DNA from: Oscillospiraceae bacterium
Lineage (GTDB): Bacteria > Bacillota > Clostridia > Oscillospirales > Ruminococcaceae
NCBI GenBank assembly: GCA_024404915.1
Contig: JAKSPJ010000001.1
Span: 151,006 to 215,005 of the forward strand
Direction: 5' to 3'
Length of the DNA: 64,000 nucleotides
In this document: positions 16,848-25,374 of the stretch, in pieces
Position numbering within the stretch: the first letter of the stretch is position 1
How the letters are laid out: each line of letters begins with the position of its first letter
The notes under the pieces: generated by a model
What the model saw: only the letters and a program-made list of their open reading frames with translations
Databases searched by the model: none
Told to the model about the DNA's origin: nothing
Program-made: the position numbers and the translations under genes

Positions 16848-18665
16848 TTACAGTTTTTCAATCAGTCGTGCAACGAACTTCAGAATCTGAATTGTATCGC
16901 CGTTTCCGACTTTTCCGTCTCTGTCCACTTCTGCATTCATCATACCTGCTTCAGAAATCTTTGCGCCGGCATCTTCTGAAATAAAGCGTGCCAGCAAAAC
17001 TGCATCTGAAACATCGACATCGCCGTCGCAGTTCACATCACCGAGTTTTGCTGCGGCAGAAGCTTTCTGTGTTGTAACGGTGGTTGTTGTGGTGGTTGTC
17101 GCCTTTGCAGTAGTTGTTACCGTAGTCTGAGCAGCACCGGGCGTCGTGGTATCCGGTGAAATAGTCGCCTTTTTGCCGCCGTCCAGATTGGAGGATGCGC
17201 CGGAAGCATAAAACTCTGTCAAAGTCAGACCATTCTTGCCAAGCGGTGTCTGATGATCCAGACCGATATATTTGCCGCTGTCCGTCTGCCACAGGGACTC
17301 CTCAAACAGGGCATACTTATTATCATCCCATTCAGAGAATGTTGCATTCAGCAGACCGCCTGTATCGCCGGAATTCGGATTCAGGCACCAGAATGTATGG
17401 TTGATATGGTGGTTAATCATATAGTCACGAAGCAATGTCATCCATTTCTGGTTTTTGCCGTCATCCATATGACCGCCCCATTCTCCAATCAGAAGCGGGG
17501 CAATATCCTCTTCGTTGATATAGGACCATGTATCATACCAATAGTCATCCAGCAGTGTCTGCTCTGTAAAGTCCTTTGCAAACCATGACTGGTCATAAAC
17601 AGAAGGACCATAGTCGTGAGGTGAGTACACAATCTGACTCGTTCCGCTCTTCGGAGTAACAGGATACTCACGGACACCACGGAGATTTCCGCCCCACCAT
17701 GCGCCATACCAGGCAGCATTTTCAGCAGTTGCATTCCATACATCAGGTGTATCATAGGTATAGCCCTTTTCTGTCATGGGATACTGCTCAACGCCCTCAA
17801 TCAGAATCAAGGCGTTGGGATTCACTGCCAGAATGGAATTTGCACACTGCTCAGCGGAATATTTCCAGTTGTTTTCCAGCTCTGTATCATCCCATCTGGC
17901 AATATCAGACGGGCAGGTACTGCCAGAATAGCCACGCTTGCCATGTGGCTCATTCTTCAGGTCATATGCAAGCAGTGTATCGTCGTTGGCATATTTCTTT
18001 GCCAGCCATGTCAAAGAGTCAATCCAGTCATTCCATGTAACAGGTGTTCCCTGATCTCCCTGCTTTTCCTTGATACATGCCATATCTTCTGCGGTCTTGC
18101 TGGACTCTTCGTAATACCAGAGTTCGTAGTTATGGCCGGAGTTATGGGAAGCAGGGCTGTGAACGTCTACGAAAGCCTTGATGCCGTATTTTTTGCACTT
18201 CTGCATAATCACGTCGAAGATTTCCATACTGTTCATCTCCGTGCCGTCATCGTGGCAGAAATCCGGATTAAAGCTGTAGCCGTCTGTCTTTTTCGGATTC
18301 AGTCCCTCCGCTTTATAGGGATTGCCGTTCATCCAGGAAATCAGCAATTCAGAAGAAATCGGGAAACGAATAATATTGATGCCACGGTCAGCGACCTGTG
18401 AAAGCAGCACGTCAATATCTGCGCTCCAGAGTCCATGCGGAAAGTTTTCAGTACAGTTCATACCGAACCAGTTTGCGCCGGTCAGCCAGACTTCTCTGCC
18501 ATCCTTGTCATAAAGACGGCTTCCCACAGCATGCAGCCAGTCGTCTGACGTATCATCTGCTGCGGAAACAGACATCTGCGCCTGTTCCATGTGCATCGGT
18601 GCGGTTGTAGCCGCTGCAGCTACAAGTGCTGCCAAAGAAAAAGACAGCAAGGTCTTGTGCTTCAT
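16848..18665 (-). CDS. Secreted GH5 glycoside hydrolase with dockerin (copy B)
   Basis: This 605-aa paralogue of copy A has the same plan: signal peptide (about 1-35), GH5 domain with acid/base Glu in AYDLKNEPHGK and nucleophile in LLIGEWGG, Thr-rich linker, and a type I dockerin (DVNCDGDVDVSDAVLLA, then NAEVDRDGKVGNGD). Stretches around the nucleophile are nearly identical to copy A, which points to recent duplication or gene conversion; the region after the first strand differs (an insertion with ACIKEKQGDQGT). ATG 18665 is preceded by GAGGGGG. No clear promoter is seen, only an A/T-rich region and an inverted repeat (about 18728-18750). Confidence 0.92.
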   Translation of the reverse strand: MKHKTLLSFSLAALVAAAATTAPMHMEQAQMSVSAADDTSDDWLHAVGSRLYDKDGREVWLTGANWFGMNCTENFPHGLWSADIDVLLSQVADRGINIIRFPISSELLISWMNGNPYKAEGLNPKKTDGYSFNPDFCHDDGTEMNSMEIFDVIMQKCKKYGIKAFVDVHSPASHNSGHNYELWYYEESSKTAEDMACIKEKQGDQGTPVTWNDWIDSLTWLAKKYANDDTLLAYDLKNEPHGKRGYSGSTCPSDIARWDDTELENNWKYSAEQCANSILAVNPNALILIEGVEQYPMTEKGYTYDTPDVWNATAENAAWYGAWWGGNLRGVREYPVTPKSGTSQIVYSPHDYGPSVYDQSWFAKDFTEQTLLDDYWYDTWSYINEEDIAPLLIGEWGGHMDDGKNQKWMTLLRDYMINHHINHTFWCLNPNSGDTGGLLNATFSEWDDNKYALFEESLWQTDSGKYIGLDHQTPLGKNGLTLTEFYASGASSNLDGGKKATISPDTTTPGAAQTTVTTTAKATTTTTTTVTTQKASAAAKLGDVNCDGDVDVSDAVLLARFISEDAGAKISEAGMMNAEVDRDGKVGNGDTIQILKFVARLIEKL

Positions 18666-18782
18666 GATAAATTCCCCCTCAAGAATCATTTACTCGTGCG
18701 GTACACACGAAATATCATTACGGTGCCATCAGAATTCCCTCAAATTCTGAATGCCGTGCGAACCATGATATTATTACCCGTA

Positions 18783-19724
18783 TCAGAACAAGCCAAAACG
18801 CTTCTTTTCGTAGAAAGGCTTTTCTGCTGCAACCAGCTCCTTTGCACGAATAGAAGATACTGCCACACAGTCGAAGGGCAAATCGGAATAATCTGCGCAC
18901 TCTGTGGAAATTTCGCTGTTGATTGCCTCAATATCAGAATTTTCAGCAGCCTCCAATGCGATCAGCAGGAACCGCTCGCCATGCTCAGAATCTGCCTTAA
19001 TGTAGGCCTTCTTGACATCCTTCTGCTTCTTGAGAACACCCTTCAATGCGCCAAGAAGTTCATCTGTAATGGGATTGGTTTCCGGTTCAGCGGAAGCATT
19101 CTGCTCTTTTGCAGCTTCCATTTCTGCCATTGCCTGACGCAGCATATCCTGCTGCTGTGTGCGTGCATAATCCGCAGATTCCGTTGCATTATTGGACTGT
19201 GTCATGGTGATAGTCTGGGCAGGTGCCTCAGCCTGGGGTGCCTGCTTCGGTGCAGATACCACAATCTGTCCGTCACGATCGCCGATTGCAATAATCTGCT
19301 GACGTACCAGACAAAGGGCACTGCCGAAAGGATTGATAACCACGCCGCTGATAGGCTCGTTTGCCTTCATGAAACGGTACAGATCCATGAAAGACATCAC
19401 AGCCACCTGAAAACGCTCACCCGGCTTACGGTTCTTCTTCAGCTCCACTTCATCTGTAAAGGCAGGAACAAAGCGTTCGCCCTTAGGATTGTTCATAATC
19501 TGGAAAGAAACCCTTGCCTGCACCTGGCCGTTTTCATCGGGTGCCTCATCTTTTTTCTCGATAAGAGCCGGTAACAGATACTTGGCAGCAATTGCCTCCT
19601 TCAGGAAAGCAATTTCATGTTCTCTGAACTTTTGCTCATCGTCACGATTTGCAATATCCAGTTTAAAAGTTGCCATCGCATCCACAAGGTTCGGATTCGT
19701 AATCGGTTCCATTGGTTCTGCCAT
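18783..19724 (-). CDS. SseB-family protein
   Basis: This 313-aa protein has the two-part SseB layout (named from E. coli enhanced serine sensitivity). An N-terminal domain (about 15-170) has the RFVPAFTDEVEL and GVVINPFG motifs, then a Gln/Ala-rich linker (about 175-225), then a C-terminal domain (about 230-313). The biochemical function is unknown; in actinobacterial and Firmicute families the domain is linked to type VII secretion or stress, without proof. AGGAGG precedes the ATG and a promoter-like pair lies at 19774-19802. Confidence 0.8.
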   Translation of the reverse strand: MAEPMEPITNPNLVDAMATFKLDIANRDDEQKFREHEIAFLKEAIAAKYLLPALIEKKDEAPDENGQVQARVSFQIMNNPKGERFVPAFTDEVELKKNRKPGERFQVAVMSFMDLYRFMKANEPISGVVINPFGSALCLVRQQIIAIGDRDGQIVVSAPKQAPQAEAPAQTITMTQSNNATESADYARTQQQDMLRQAMAEMEAAKEQNASAEPETNPITDELLGALKGVLKKQKDVKKAYIKADSEHGERFLLIALEAAENSDIEAINSEISTECADYSDLPFDCVAVSSIRAKELVAAEKPFYEKKRFGLF

Positions 19725-19773
19725 GAGAAACCTCCTATAAATATTATTTCGCTGAAAATCAGCGTACGCTTAT

Positions 19774-19802
19774 ATTCTAACATATTTCTGATGAAAATGC
19801 AA
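19774..19802 (-). promoter_or_regulatory. Promoter of the sseB-like gene
   Basis: Minus strand TTGCAT (19797-19802), 17-bp spacer, TAGAAT (19774-19779). Confidence 0.65.
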
Positions 19803-19836
19803 TAGATTTTCACGAAATAATCACAAAAACAAATAT

Positions 19837-19870
19837 AAAAAACGGACGAATTCCACATGGAATCCGTCCG
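19837..19870 (-). terminator. Terminator of the 6S RNA gene
   Basis: CGGACGAATTCC and GGAATCCGTCCG form a stem with a 4-base loop (one bulge/mismatch), followed by six T on the minus strand. Confidence 0.85.
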
Positions 19871-20069
19871 ATTCATCATCACTCTCCGCCTTGCCGTCGC
19901 CTGAGGAATAAAACCCGCTTGAAGCAGGTGGGTATTCGCCTGGGCATCTCATGCTCCCTGCTACCGCCGAGGCGGGAGGTCTGCAATTCTTACACAGAGC
20001 TAAATTCCCTATTCATAGATGTTGGATTATATCAAATCAGGCTTGCTCGCACAAGGCAGAACAATCATT
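19840..20069 (-). ncRNA. ssrS: 6S RNA
   Basis: A gene-less stretch with its own strong promoter and terminator folds like 6S RNA, the regulator that mimics an open promoter and binds RNA polymerase. On the minus strand, closing stem UCUGCCUUG pairs with CAAGGCGGA. An internal loop follows (UGCGAGCAA opposite GACGG), then stem GCCUGA/UCAGGC, a large AU-rich central bubble and an apical hairpin ACCUGC-UUCAA-GCGGGU. The stem/loop/stem pattern closely matches E. coli 6S (GAGAUG, UUCGCAA, GCGGGC opposite GCCUGC, GGCGG, CAUCUC). The transcript would be about 230 bases before 3' trimming. Confidence 0.8.
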
Positions 20070-20075
20070 GGTATT

Positions 20076-20104
20076 AGTATATCACAACCGACATCAAATG
20101 TCAA
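20076..20104 (-). promoter_or_regulatory. Promoter of 6S RNA
   Basis: Minus strand TTGACA (20099-20104), 17-bp spacer, TATACT (20076-20081), about 15 bases before the closing stem. Confidence 0.8.
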
Positions 20105-20133
20105 TAGCAAAGATAACTAATTTATTTCTTCAA

Positions 20134-20165
20134 TTTTTGATAACTTTCACAGATATTATCAAAAA
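20134..20165 (-). terminator. Terminator of the DUF1292 gene
   Basis: TTTTTGATAA...TTATCAAAAA, perfect 10-bp arms just after the stop codon. Confidence 0.7.
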
Positions 20166-20184
20166 GCGCAAAACGATTAACGGA

Positions 20185-20511
20185 TTACTCCTCGTCCTCT
20201 TCTTCCTCATCCAGACGTGCGATGAACAAGTCAGCGATACGCTCATACTCTTCGTCGCTCTCGATGGGTTCCAGAATCTCATTGCCCTCATCGTCTTTCT
20301 TTACGCTGAGCACAACCAGCTCCACTTCGCCATTCAGCAATTCAGCAGGATCCTGCACATGGGGAATCAGTGCGAAGTACAGATTGTCGCCTTCATTCAG
20401 CATATCAATCAGTTCAAACAAAGACTCATTGCCCTCTTCATCCACCAGTGTGTAGAGGTCAGCTTCATCCATCATGTTATCCAGTTCATTCGGTGTTACT
20501 TGATCAGCCAT
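20185..20511 (-). CDS. DUF1292 family acidic protein
   Basis: This 108-aa, strongly acidic protein belongs to DUF1292 (B. subtilis YrzB-like), a small cytoplasmic family of unknown function in Firmicutes. Typical features are LYTLVDEEGNESLFELIDML, a short YFALIP core strand and an Asp/Glu-rich end (RLDEEEEDEE). ATG 20511 follows GGAG by nine bases; the longer frame has no ribosome site. It is a single-gene unit. Confidence 0.85.
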   Translation of the reverse strand: MADQVTPNELDNMMDEADLYTLVDEEGNESLFELIDMLNEGDNLYFALIPHVQDPAELLNGEVELVVLSVKKDDEGNEILEPIESDEEYERIADLFIARLDEEEEDEE

Positions 20512-20618
20512 CTTATATACTCCGTTCTCCAGACTATTCTGGTTCGTTTTTGCAATAGGCAGCACCGCACAAAGCTTGCTGTATGCACAGCCCTGTGCGG
20601 TACTGCTTACACAATAAT

Positions 20619-20647
20619 ATTTTACTCGATTTTATACGAAATGTCAA
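20619..20647 (-). promoter_or_regulatory. Promoter of the DUF1292 gene
   Basis: Minus strand TTGACA (20642-20647), 17-bp spacer, TAAAAT (20619-20624). Confidence 0.75.
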
Positions 20648-20672
20648 TATCTATTCCACTGTTGAATTGCAC

Positions 20673-20725
20673 AAAAAAGGCAAGTACAATTTAGGCAACA
20701 CAGCTGAAATGTTAGCCGTGCTGCC
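20673..20725 (-). terminator. Probable terminator of prfB
   Basis: GGCAGCACGGCT pairs with AGCTGTGTTGCC (two G-U). Six T follow only about 15 bases later, so this is less certain than the others. Confidence 0.4.
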
Positions 20726-20762
20726 CTTATTTTACATAATGCATAACAGATTGCTGAAAAAC

Positions 20763-21902
20763 TCAGTCATCTCCTGCAGCTGCGCCTGCCTTCAGTGTAC
20801 CATGGGAAAGTGCCTTCAGGTAAGCGTTGATAAAACTATCCAGATCGCCGTCCATAACAGCCTGAACATTACCGTTTTCGCAGCCTGTTCTGTGGTCCTT
20901 TACCAAAGTGTATGGCATGAATACATAGGAGCGAATCTGGCTGCCCCATTCGATTTTCAGCTGGTCACCCTTAATATCGGAAATCTTTTCCAGATGCTCA
21001 CGTTCCTTGATTTCCACAAGCTTTGCACGCAGCATTTTCATACAGTAATCCTTATTCTGGAACTGGCTTCGCTGTGTCTGGCAGGAAACCACAATACCTG
21101 TAGGAAGATGCTTCAAACGGACAGCGGAACTTGTCTTGTTGATGTGCTGACCGCCGGCACCACTGGAACGGTACACCTGCATTTCAATATCTTCCGGGCG
21201 AATCTCCACTTCCACGTCATCTGAAAGCTCAGGCATGACTTCCAGAGCCGCAAATGAAGTATGGCGGCGGCCGGAGGAATCAAAGGGAGAAACACGCACA
21301 AGACGATGCACGCCTGCTTCTGATTTCAGGAAGCCGTAAGCATTTTCGCCCTGAATCATAAAGGAAGCAGATTTTACGCCGGCATCATCACCGTCCAGCC
21401 AGTCCAGCAGATCCACTTTAAAGCCGTGGCTTTCTGCATATTTGTTATACATACGGTACAGCATCTGAGACCAGTCCTGTGCCTCTGTGCCGCCTGCACC
21501 TGCATGCAGTGTCAGAATAGCATTGGAATTGTCATATTCACCTGTCAGCAGAGACTTCAGTTTTTCCTTTGCAAGCTGTTCCTGGAAGCGTTCTGCATCC
21601 GCAATGATTTCCTCGTTGGAGGAATCATCTCCCTCCTCCAGAGACATCTCCAGCAATTCAATGGTATCCTCCAGCAGAGACTGGAGACGCTCAAAGTTCT
21701 CGATTTTTCGTTCCAGAGAATTACAGCGCTGGGTAATTTTCTGTGCCTTTTCATGGTCATCCCAGAATCCGTCATACTCCATCTGAATACGCAAATCGTT
21801 CAAATCAGCCTTTGCACGTTCAATCTGCAGCACCTCGCCAAGTTCCTTGACCTCGGGCCGTGCATTGATCAGATCCGTGCGGACATTATCCAAAAGAATC
21901 AT
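20763..21902 (-). CDS. prfB: Peptide chain release factor 2
   Basis: RF2 ends translation at UGA and UAA. The 379-aa protein has the stop-codon tripeptide SPF (about 205-207) and the catalytic GGQ motif (about 250-252, AGGQHINKTSSAVRL). I favour the ATG at 21902 since AAAGGA is seven bases away; for the ATG two codons earlier it would almost touch. In many bacteria prfB carries an in-frame UGA near codon 26 that needs +1 frameshifting. Here the frame is open throughout, so that autoregulation is absent. Confidence 0.96.
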   Translation of the reverse strand: MILLDNVRTDLINARPEVKELGEVLQIERAKADLNDLRIQMEYDGFWDDHEKAQKITQRCNSLERKIENFERLQSLLEDTIELLEMSLEEGDDSSNEEIIADAERFQEQLAKEKLKSLLTGEYDNSNAILTLHAGAGGTEAQDWSQMLYRMYNKYAESHGFKVDLLDWLDGDDAGVKSASFMIQGENAYGFLKSEAGVHRLVRVSPFDSSGRRHTSFAALEVMPELSDDVEVEIRPEDIEMQVYRSSGAGGQHINKTSSAVRLKHLPTGIVVSCQTQRSQFQNKDYCMKMLRAKLVEIKEREHLEKISDIKGDQLKIEWGSQIRSYVFMPYTLVKDHRTGCENGNVQAVMDGDLDSFINAYLKALSHGTLKAGAAAGDD

Positions 21903-21943
21903 ATACATTTCCTTTCATGTTTCGTTTTCGCATACACAATACT

Positions 21944-21972
21944 ATTTTAACGTATTTTCACGAATTTGTCAA
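21944..21972 (-). promoter_or_regulatory. Promoter of prfB
   Basis: Minus strand TTGACA (21967-21972), 17-bp spacer, TAAAAT (21944-21949). The -35 overlaps the end of maf. Confidence 0.7.
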
Positions 21973-22532
21973 GCTATGATTTGCAATTCCTGCAATTTGC
22001 GTGCCAGACGGGCAATCGGAAGCCCCATAACATTGTAATAATCGCCGTGAATTCCACGAACCAGAAGCGCACCCTGGCCCTGAATACCGTAGGCACCTGC
22101 TTTATCATAGGGTTCCTTCAGGTCAGCATACTGCTGAATTTCCTTTTCAGAAAGCGCATAGAACTCCACTGCTGTCTGATCAGAAAAGGAGATGGTACGT
22201 CCATCCTTCACAATGGCGACACCTGTTATGACAGAATGGGTACAGCCGGAAAGTCTTTGAAGCGTTTCGATGCAGTCTGCATGATTTTTCGGTTTGCCGA
22301 GAATACGATTGTCAAGAATCACAGTGGTATCTGCACCAATGACAACCGCCTCGGGATATAGCCGTGCAACCGCCTCTGCCTTCCGCTCCGCAAGCATTCG
22401 CGCCGCTTCTTCCGCATTCGTATCCTGCGGCAGAGATTCATCACATTCTGACACAATAATATCAAAAGGTATGTTCAGTTTTTCAAGCAGTTCTTTTCGG
22501 CGTGGAGAGCCGGAAGCTAAAATCAGATGCAT
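21969..22532 (-). CDS. maf: Maf-family nucleoside triphosphate pyrophosphatase
   Basis: Maf proteins hydrolyse non-canonical or excess NTPs (dTTP/UTP type) and are linked to septum inhibition in Bacillus. The 187-aa length is typical. Motifs: the substrate loop LASGSPRRKELL at the N-terminus, GADTTV near residue 68, GKP near 80, and DKAGAYGIQG near 143. It ends 18 bp before the antiporter gene on the transcript side, so the antiporter and maf may be co-transcribed. Confidence 0.95.
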   Translation of the reverse strand: MHLILASGSPRRKELLEKLNIPFDIIVSECDESLPQDTNAEEAARMLAERKAEAVARLYPEAVVIGADTTVILDNRILGKPKNHADCIETLQRLSGCTHSVITGVAIVKDGRTISFSDQTAVEFYALSEKEIQQYADLKEPYDKAGAYGIQGQGALLVRGIHGDYYNVMGLPIARLARKLQELQIIA

Positions 22533-22550
22533 AAAGAACCTCCTGTATAT

Positions 22551-23867
22551 TTACGGCTTCACCGGTTCGTCGATATTGTGGTGAATGTTTTCCAACGCCT
22601 CAGAAGAAATATTAACGGTGTAATCTGAACCTTCCGAAACCTCAGCGGTATTATAATTGCGGAATACCAGTTTGAGGAATACCGGGCATAGAACAGAACT
22701 GCTGATAATCAGAAAAATGGTAGCAACCAAAGGATCAATACCGTCCTGGGGAGCAATCAGAATCTGACCCGTTGCATATACTGCCAACGCAACTTCACCT
22801 CTCGCCACCATGCCAAAGCCTGCTGCCAGAGATTCTGTTTTGTTGTATCCGAAGCAGTTTGCCACAGCACCGCAGCCAAGAATCTTGCCAAGCACGCCTG
22901 CCAGCACAAAGGCAAGAACAAACAGGAGACTGGAAGGCGCAAAGCCGCTGAAATCTGCGCTGATGCCGATATAAGCAAAGAACATGGGTGTAAAGAACAT
23001 ATAACCGCTGACGATTACTTTACGGTCCACAAAATGGCTGTCTCCCAGGCCGCTCAGCATCAGGCCGGCCATGTAGGCACCTGTGATTGCAGCAATCCCA
23101 AAGAATTCTTCTGCGGCATAGGAGAAGAAAAAGCAGGCTGCAAAGGCAAAGATACTGGTTCTGCGCTTGTGGGGATAAATCTTAACCAACAAACGGAACA
23201 ATCGACGCATGCCGTATCCGATAATGACAGTGAAAGCAAAAAAGCCAAGTACATGCAGAATCGTGGTGAGAATGCCGCCTTCTCCGCCAAGGCCTGTAAG
23301 AATACTCAGGGCAATGATGCCGATGACATCATCAATAATGGCAGCACTCAGCACCGTCGTACCGATTTTTGTCTTCAGTTTTCCGAGTTCGCGCAGAGTT
23401 TCCACAGTGATACCGACACTGGTTGCAGAAAGAATGCATCCCACAAACAGAGCGTTCATCAGCTTATACGGCTCAGATGCTGCAGACAATCCGCCCATAA
23501 ACAGAAGCGACACCACAGTACCGAAGGCAATGGGAACAAGCACACCTGCCAGTGCAATCGCGGTTGCAGCGGCACCGCTGCGTTTCATTTCACGAAAATC
23601 CGTTTCCAGACCGCTGGAAAACAGAATATACACAACACCAATCTGTGAAAAACTCTTCAGAACATCCATCTCAATATCCGTGGGATGAATCAGGCCGGGA
23701 AAGCTGCTGTTGAAAAACAATGCAGGGCCAATCAGCAGACCAGCGATAATCATGCCAACGACCTGGGGCAGACCGCATTTTCTTGCAAGCATGCCCAGTG
23801 CCTTGGTAGACAGCAAAATAATGCCGCAATCAAGCAAGATATGCATGACATTAAACTCAGATTCCAT
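22551..23867 (-). CDS. Cation:proton antiporter, CPA2 type
   Basis: This 438-aa polytopic protein resembles CPA2 monovalent cation/H+ exchangers (KefB/NapA-like). It has about 12 hydrophobic segments, an IIAGLLIGPALF motif near residue 45, YILFSSGLETD, and the paired acidic residues in SAAIIDDVIGIIALS, the expected ion-binding site. The C-terminal KTN/NAD-binding domain of Kef proteins is missing; the protein ends in a short acidic tail. ATG 23867 has AAAGGAG 12 bases upstream. The ion (Na+ or K+) cannot be read from sequence. Confidence 0.88.
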   Translation of the reverse strand: MESEFNVMHILLDCGIILLSTKALGMLARKCGLPQVVGMIIAGLLIGPALFFNSSFPGLIHPTDIEMDVLKSFSQIGVVYILFSSGLETDFREMKRSGAAATAIALAGVLVPIAFGTVVSLLFMGGLSAASEPYKLMNALFVGCILSATSVGITVETLRELGKLKTKIGTTVLSAAIIDDVIGIIALSILTGLGGEGGILTTILHVLGFFAFTVIIGYGMRRLFRLLVKIYPHKRRTSIFAFAACFFFSYAAEEFFGIAAITGAYMAGLMLSGLGDSHFVDRKVIVSGYMFFTPMFFAYIGISADFSGFAPSSLLFVLAFVLAGVLGKILGCGAVANCFGYNKTESLAAGFGMVARGEVALAVYATGQILIAPQDGIDPLVATIFLIISSSVLCPVFLKLVFRNYNTAEVSEGSDYTVNISSEALENIHHNIDEPVKP

Positions 23868-23915
23868 ACAAATAGTTACTCCTTTTGTCAAGCTAAGACG
23901 ATTATATAGTGGCAC

Positions 23916-23945
23916 CAAAAAGCAGGACATTGGCTGTCCTGCTTC
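23916..23945 (-). terminator. Terminator of glyA
   Basis: AAGCAGGACA and TGTCCTGCTT are perfect arms followed by T on the minus strand, 15 bases after the stop. Confidence 0.9.
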
Positions 23946-23959
23946 GGTTCGATTCAGTT

Positions 23960-25213
23960 TTATTCGTACAGTGGGTGCTTTTTGCAGATTGCATTAACAC
24001 CTTCACGAATCTCATCTGCCTTTGCATCAAACTGTGTAGCGGTGAGATACATGAACTCAGCAATTTTTTCCATGTCAGAAGTATCCAAACCTCTGGTGGT
24101 CACTGCCGGTGTACCCACTCTGACACCGCTTGTGATTGTCGGCTTCTGAGGATCATTCGGAATTGCGTTCTTGTTGACGGTGATGTATACCTCATCAAGA
24201 CGATGCTCAAACTCTTTACCAGTCAGGTTGAAGGGACGGAGATCAACCAGCATGAGGTGGTTGTCTGTACCGCCGGAAACAAGATCAAAGCCTCTGTCCA
24301 GCAGGCCCTTGGCAAGTGCCTGTGCATTTGCAACGATATTCTTGCCATACTCCTTGAACTCCGGCTTCAGTGCCTCACCGAAGCACACTGCCTTTCCTGC
24401 AATGACGTGCATCAGAGGGCCGCCCTGAGTACCAGGGAAAATTGCAGAGTTGATCTTCTTTGCAATGTATTCGTTGTTGGTAAGAATCAGACCGCCGCGA
24501 GGTCCACGAAGTGTCTTGTGTGTTGTAGTGGTTACAACATCAGCATAAGGTACAGGACTCTGGTGCATGCCGGAAGCAACAAGACCTGCAATATGAGCCA
24601 TATCGACCATCAGATAAGCACCAACTGCTCTTGCAATGGAAGACAGCTTTTCAAAGTCGATTGCTCTCGGATATGCGGAAGCACCTGCAACAATCAGTTT
24701 TGGCTTGCACTTGTTTGCAGCCTTGTAAAGTGCTTCGTAATCAATGTTGCCTTCCTCATTCACGCCGTAAGGAATGAAGTTGTAGACCTTACCGGAAATA
24801 TTAGCGGGAGAACCGTGTGTCAGATGGCCGCCTGCATCCAGGGACATACCCATAACGGTGTCACCCGGCTGAAGCAAAGCAACATAAACAGCAGTATTTG
24901 CCTGTGCGCCGGAGTGAGGCTGAACATTTGCATAAGCTGCGCCGAAGAGCTTCTTTGCTCTTTCAATTGCAATAGCTTCCACAACGTCAACACACTCGCA
25001 GCCGCCGTAGTAGCGTTTGCCGGGATAACCCTCAGCATACTTGTTTGTCAGAACAGAACCCATTGCAGCCATAACAGCAGGAGAAACAATGTTCTCACTT
25101 GCAATCAGCTCCAGATTTCTCTTCTGACGGGAAAGCTCCGTCAGCATTGCATCGCCCAGCTCCTGGTCATACTGCTGAAGATAACCGATTGTATCGATCA
25201 GATCATTAAACAT
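23960..25213 (-). CDS. glyA: Serine hydroxymethyltransferase
   Basis: GlyA converts serine and THF to glycine and methylene-THF, feeding the metF/metH route encoded elsewhere in the window. The 417-aa protein has [18 protein letters not shown], the PLP-lysine motif [13 protein letters not shown] (Lys near 227) and [12 protein letters not shown] 25213 is preceded by AAAGGA about ten bases away; the upstream ATG would overlap that site. It is monocistronic with promoter 25259-25287. Confidence 0.97.
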   Translation of the reverse strand: MFNDLIDTIGYLQQYDQELGDAMLTELSRQKRNLELIASENIVSPAVMAAMGSVLTNKYAEGYPGKRYYGGCECVDVVEAIAIERAKKLFGAAYANVQPHSGAQANTAVYVALLQPGDTVMGMSLDAGGHLTHGSPANISGKVYNFIPYGVNEEGNIDYEALYKAANKCKPKLIVAGASAYPRAIDFEKLSSIARAVGAYLMVDMAHIAGLVASGMHQSPVPYADVVTTTTHKTLRGPRGGLILTNNEYIAKKINSAIFPGTQGGPLMHVIAGKAVCFGEALKPEFKEYGKNIVANAQALAKGLLDRGFDLVSGGTDNHLMLVDLRPFNLTGKEFEHRLDEVYITVNKNAIPNDPQKPTITSGVRVGTPAVTTRGLDTSDMEKIAEFMYLTATQFDAKADEIREGVNAICKKHPLYE

Positions 25214-25258
25214 AAAAAACATCCTTTCTGAAGAAACGCCTGAATAGGCTCTGCTATT

Positions 25259-25287
25259 ATTATACCATATATTTTTGAAAGAATCAA
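25259..25287 (-). promoter_or_regulatory. Promoter of glyA
   Basis: Minus strand TTGATT (25282-25287), 17-bp spacer, TATAAT (25259-25264). Confidence 0.8.
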
Positions 25288-25320
25288 GAGACAAAGCCGT
25301 GTTTTTTTGACTTTATCAAG

Positions 25321-25359
25321 AAAAAGGCATACTGTCAAATCTGACAGTATGCCTTTTTT
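25321..25359 (-). terminator. Terminator of the cohesin-dockerin gene
   Basis: GGCATACTGTCA-AATC-TGACAGTATGCC, flanked by A and T runs, 15 bases after the stop. Confidence 0.92.
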
Positions 25360-25374
25360 CACAGATATTATGAA

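Noticed and set aside
20026..20054. TTGTGC-17-TATAAT pair inside the 6S region
   Set aside because: It lies within the folded RNA: its -35 is part of the closing stem. The promoter at 20076-20104 fits the RNA start better.
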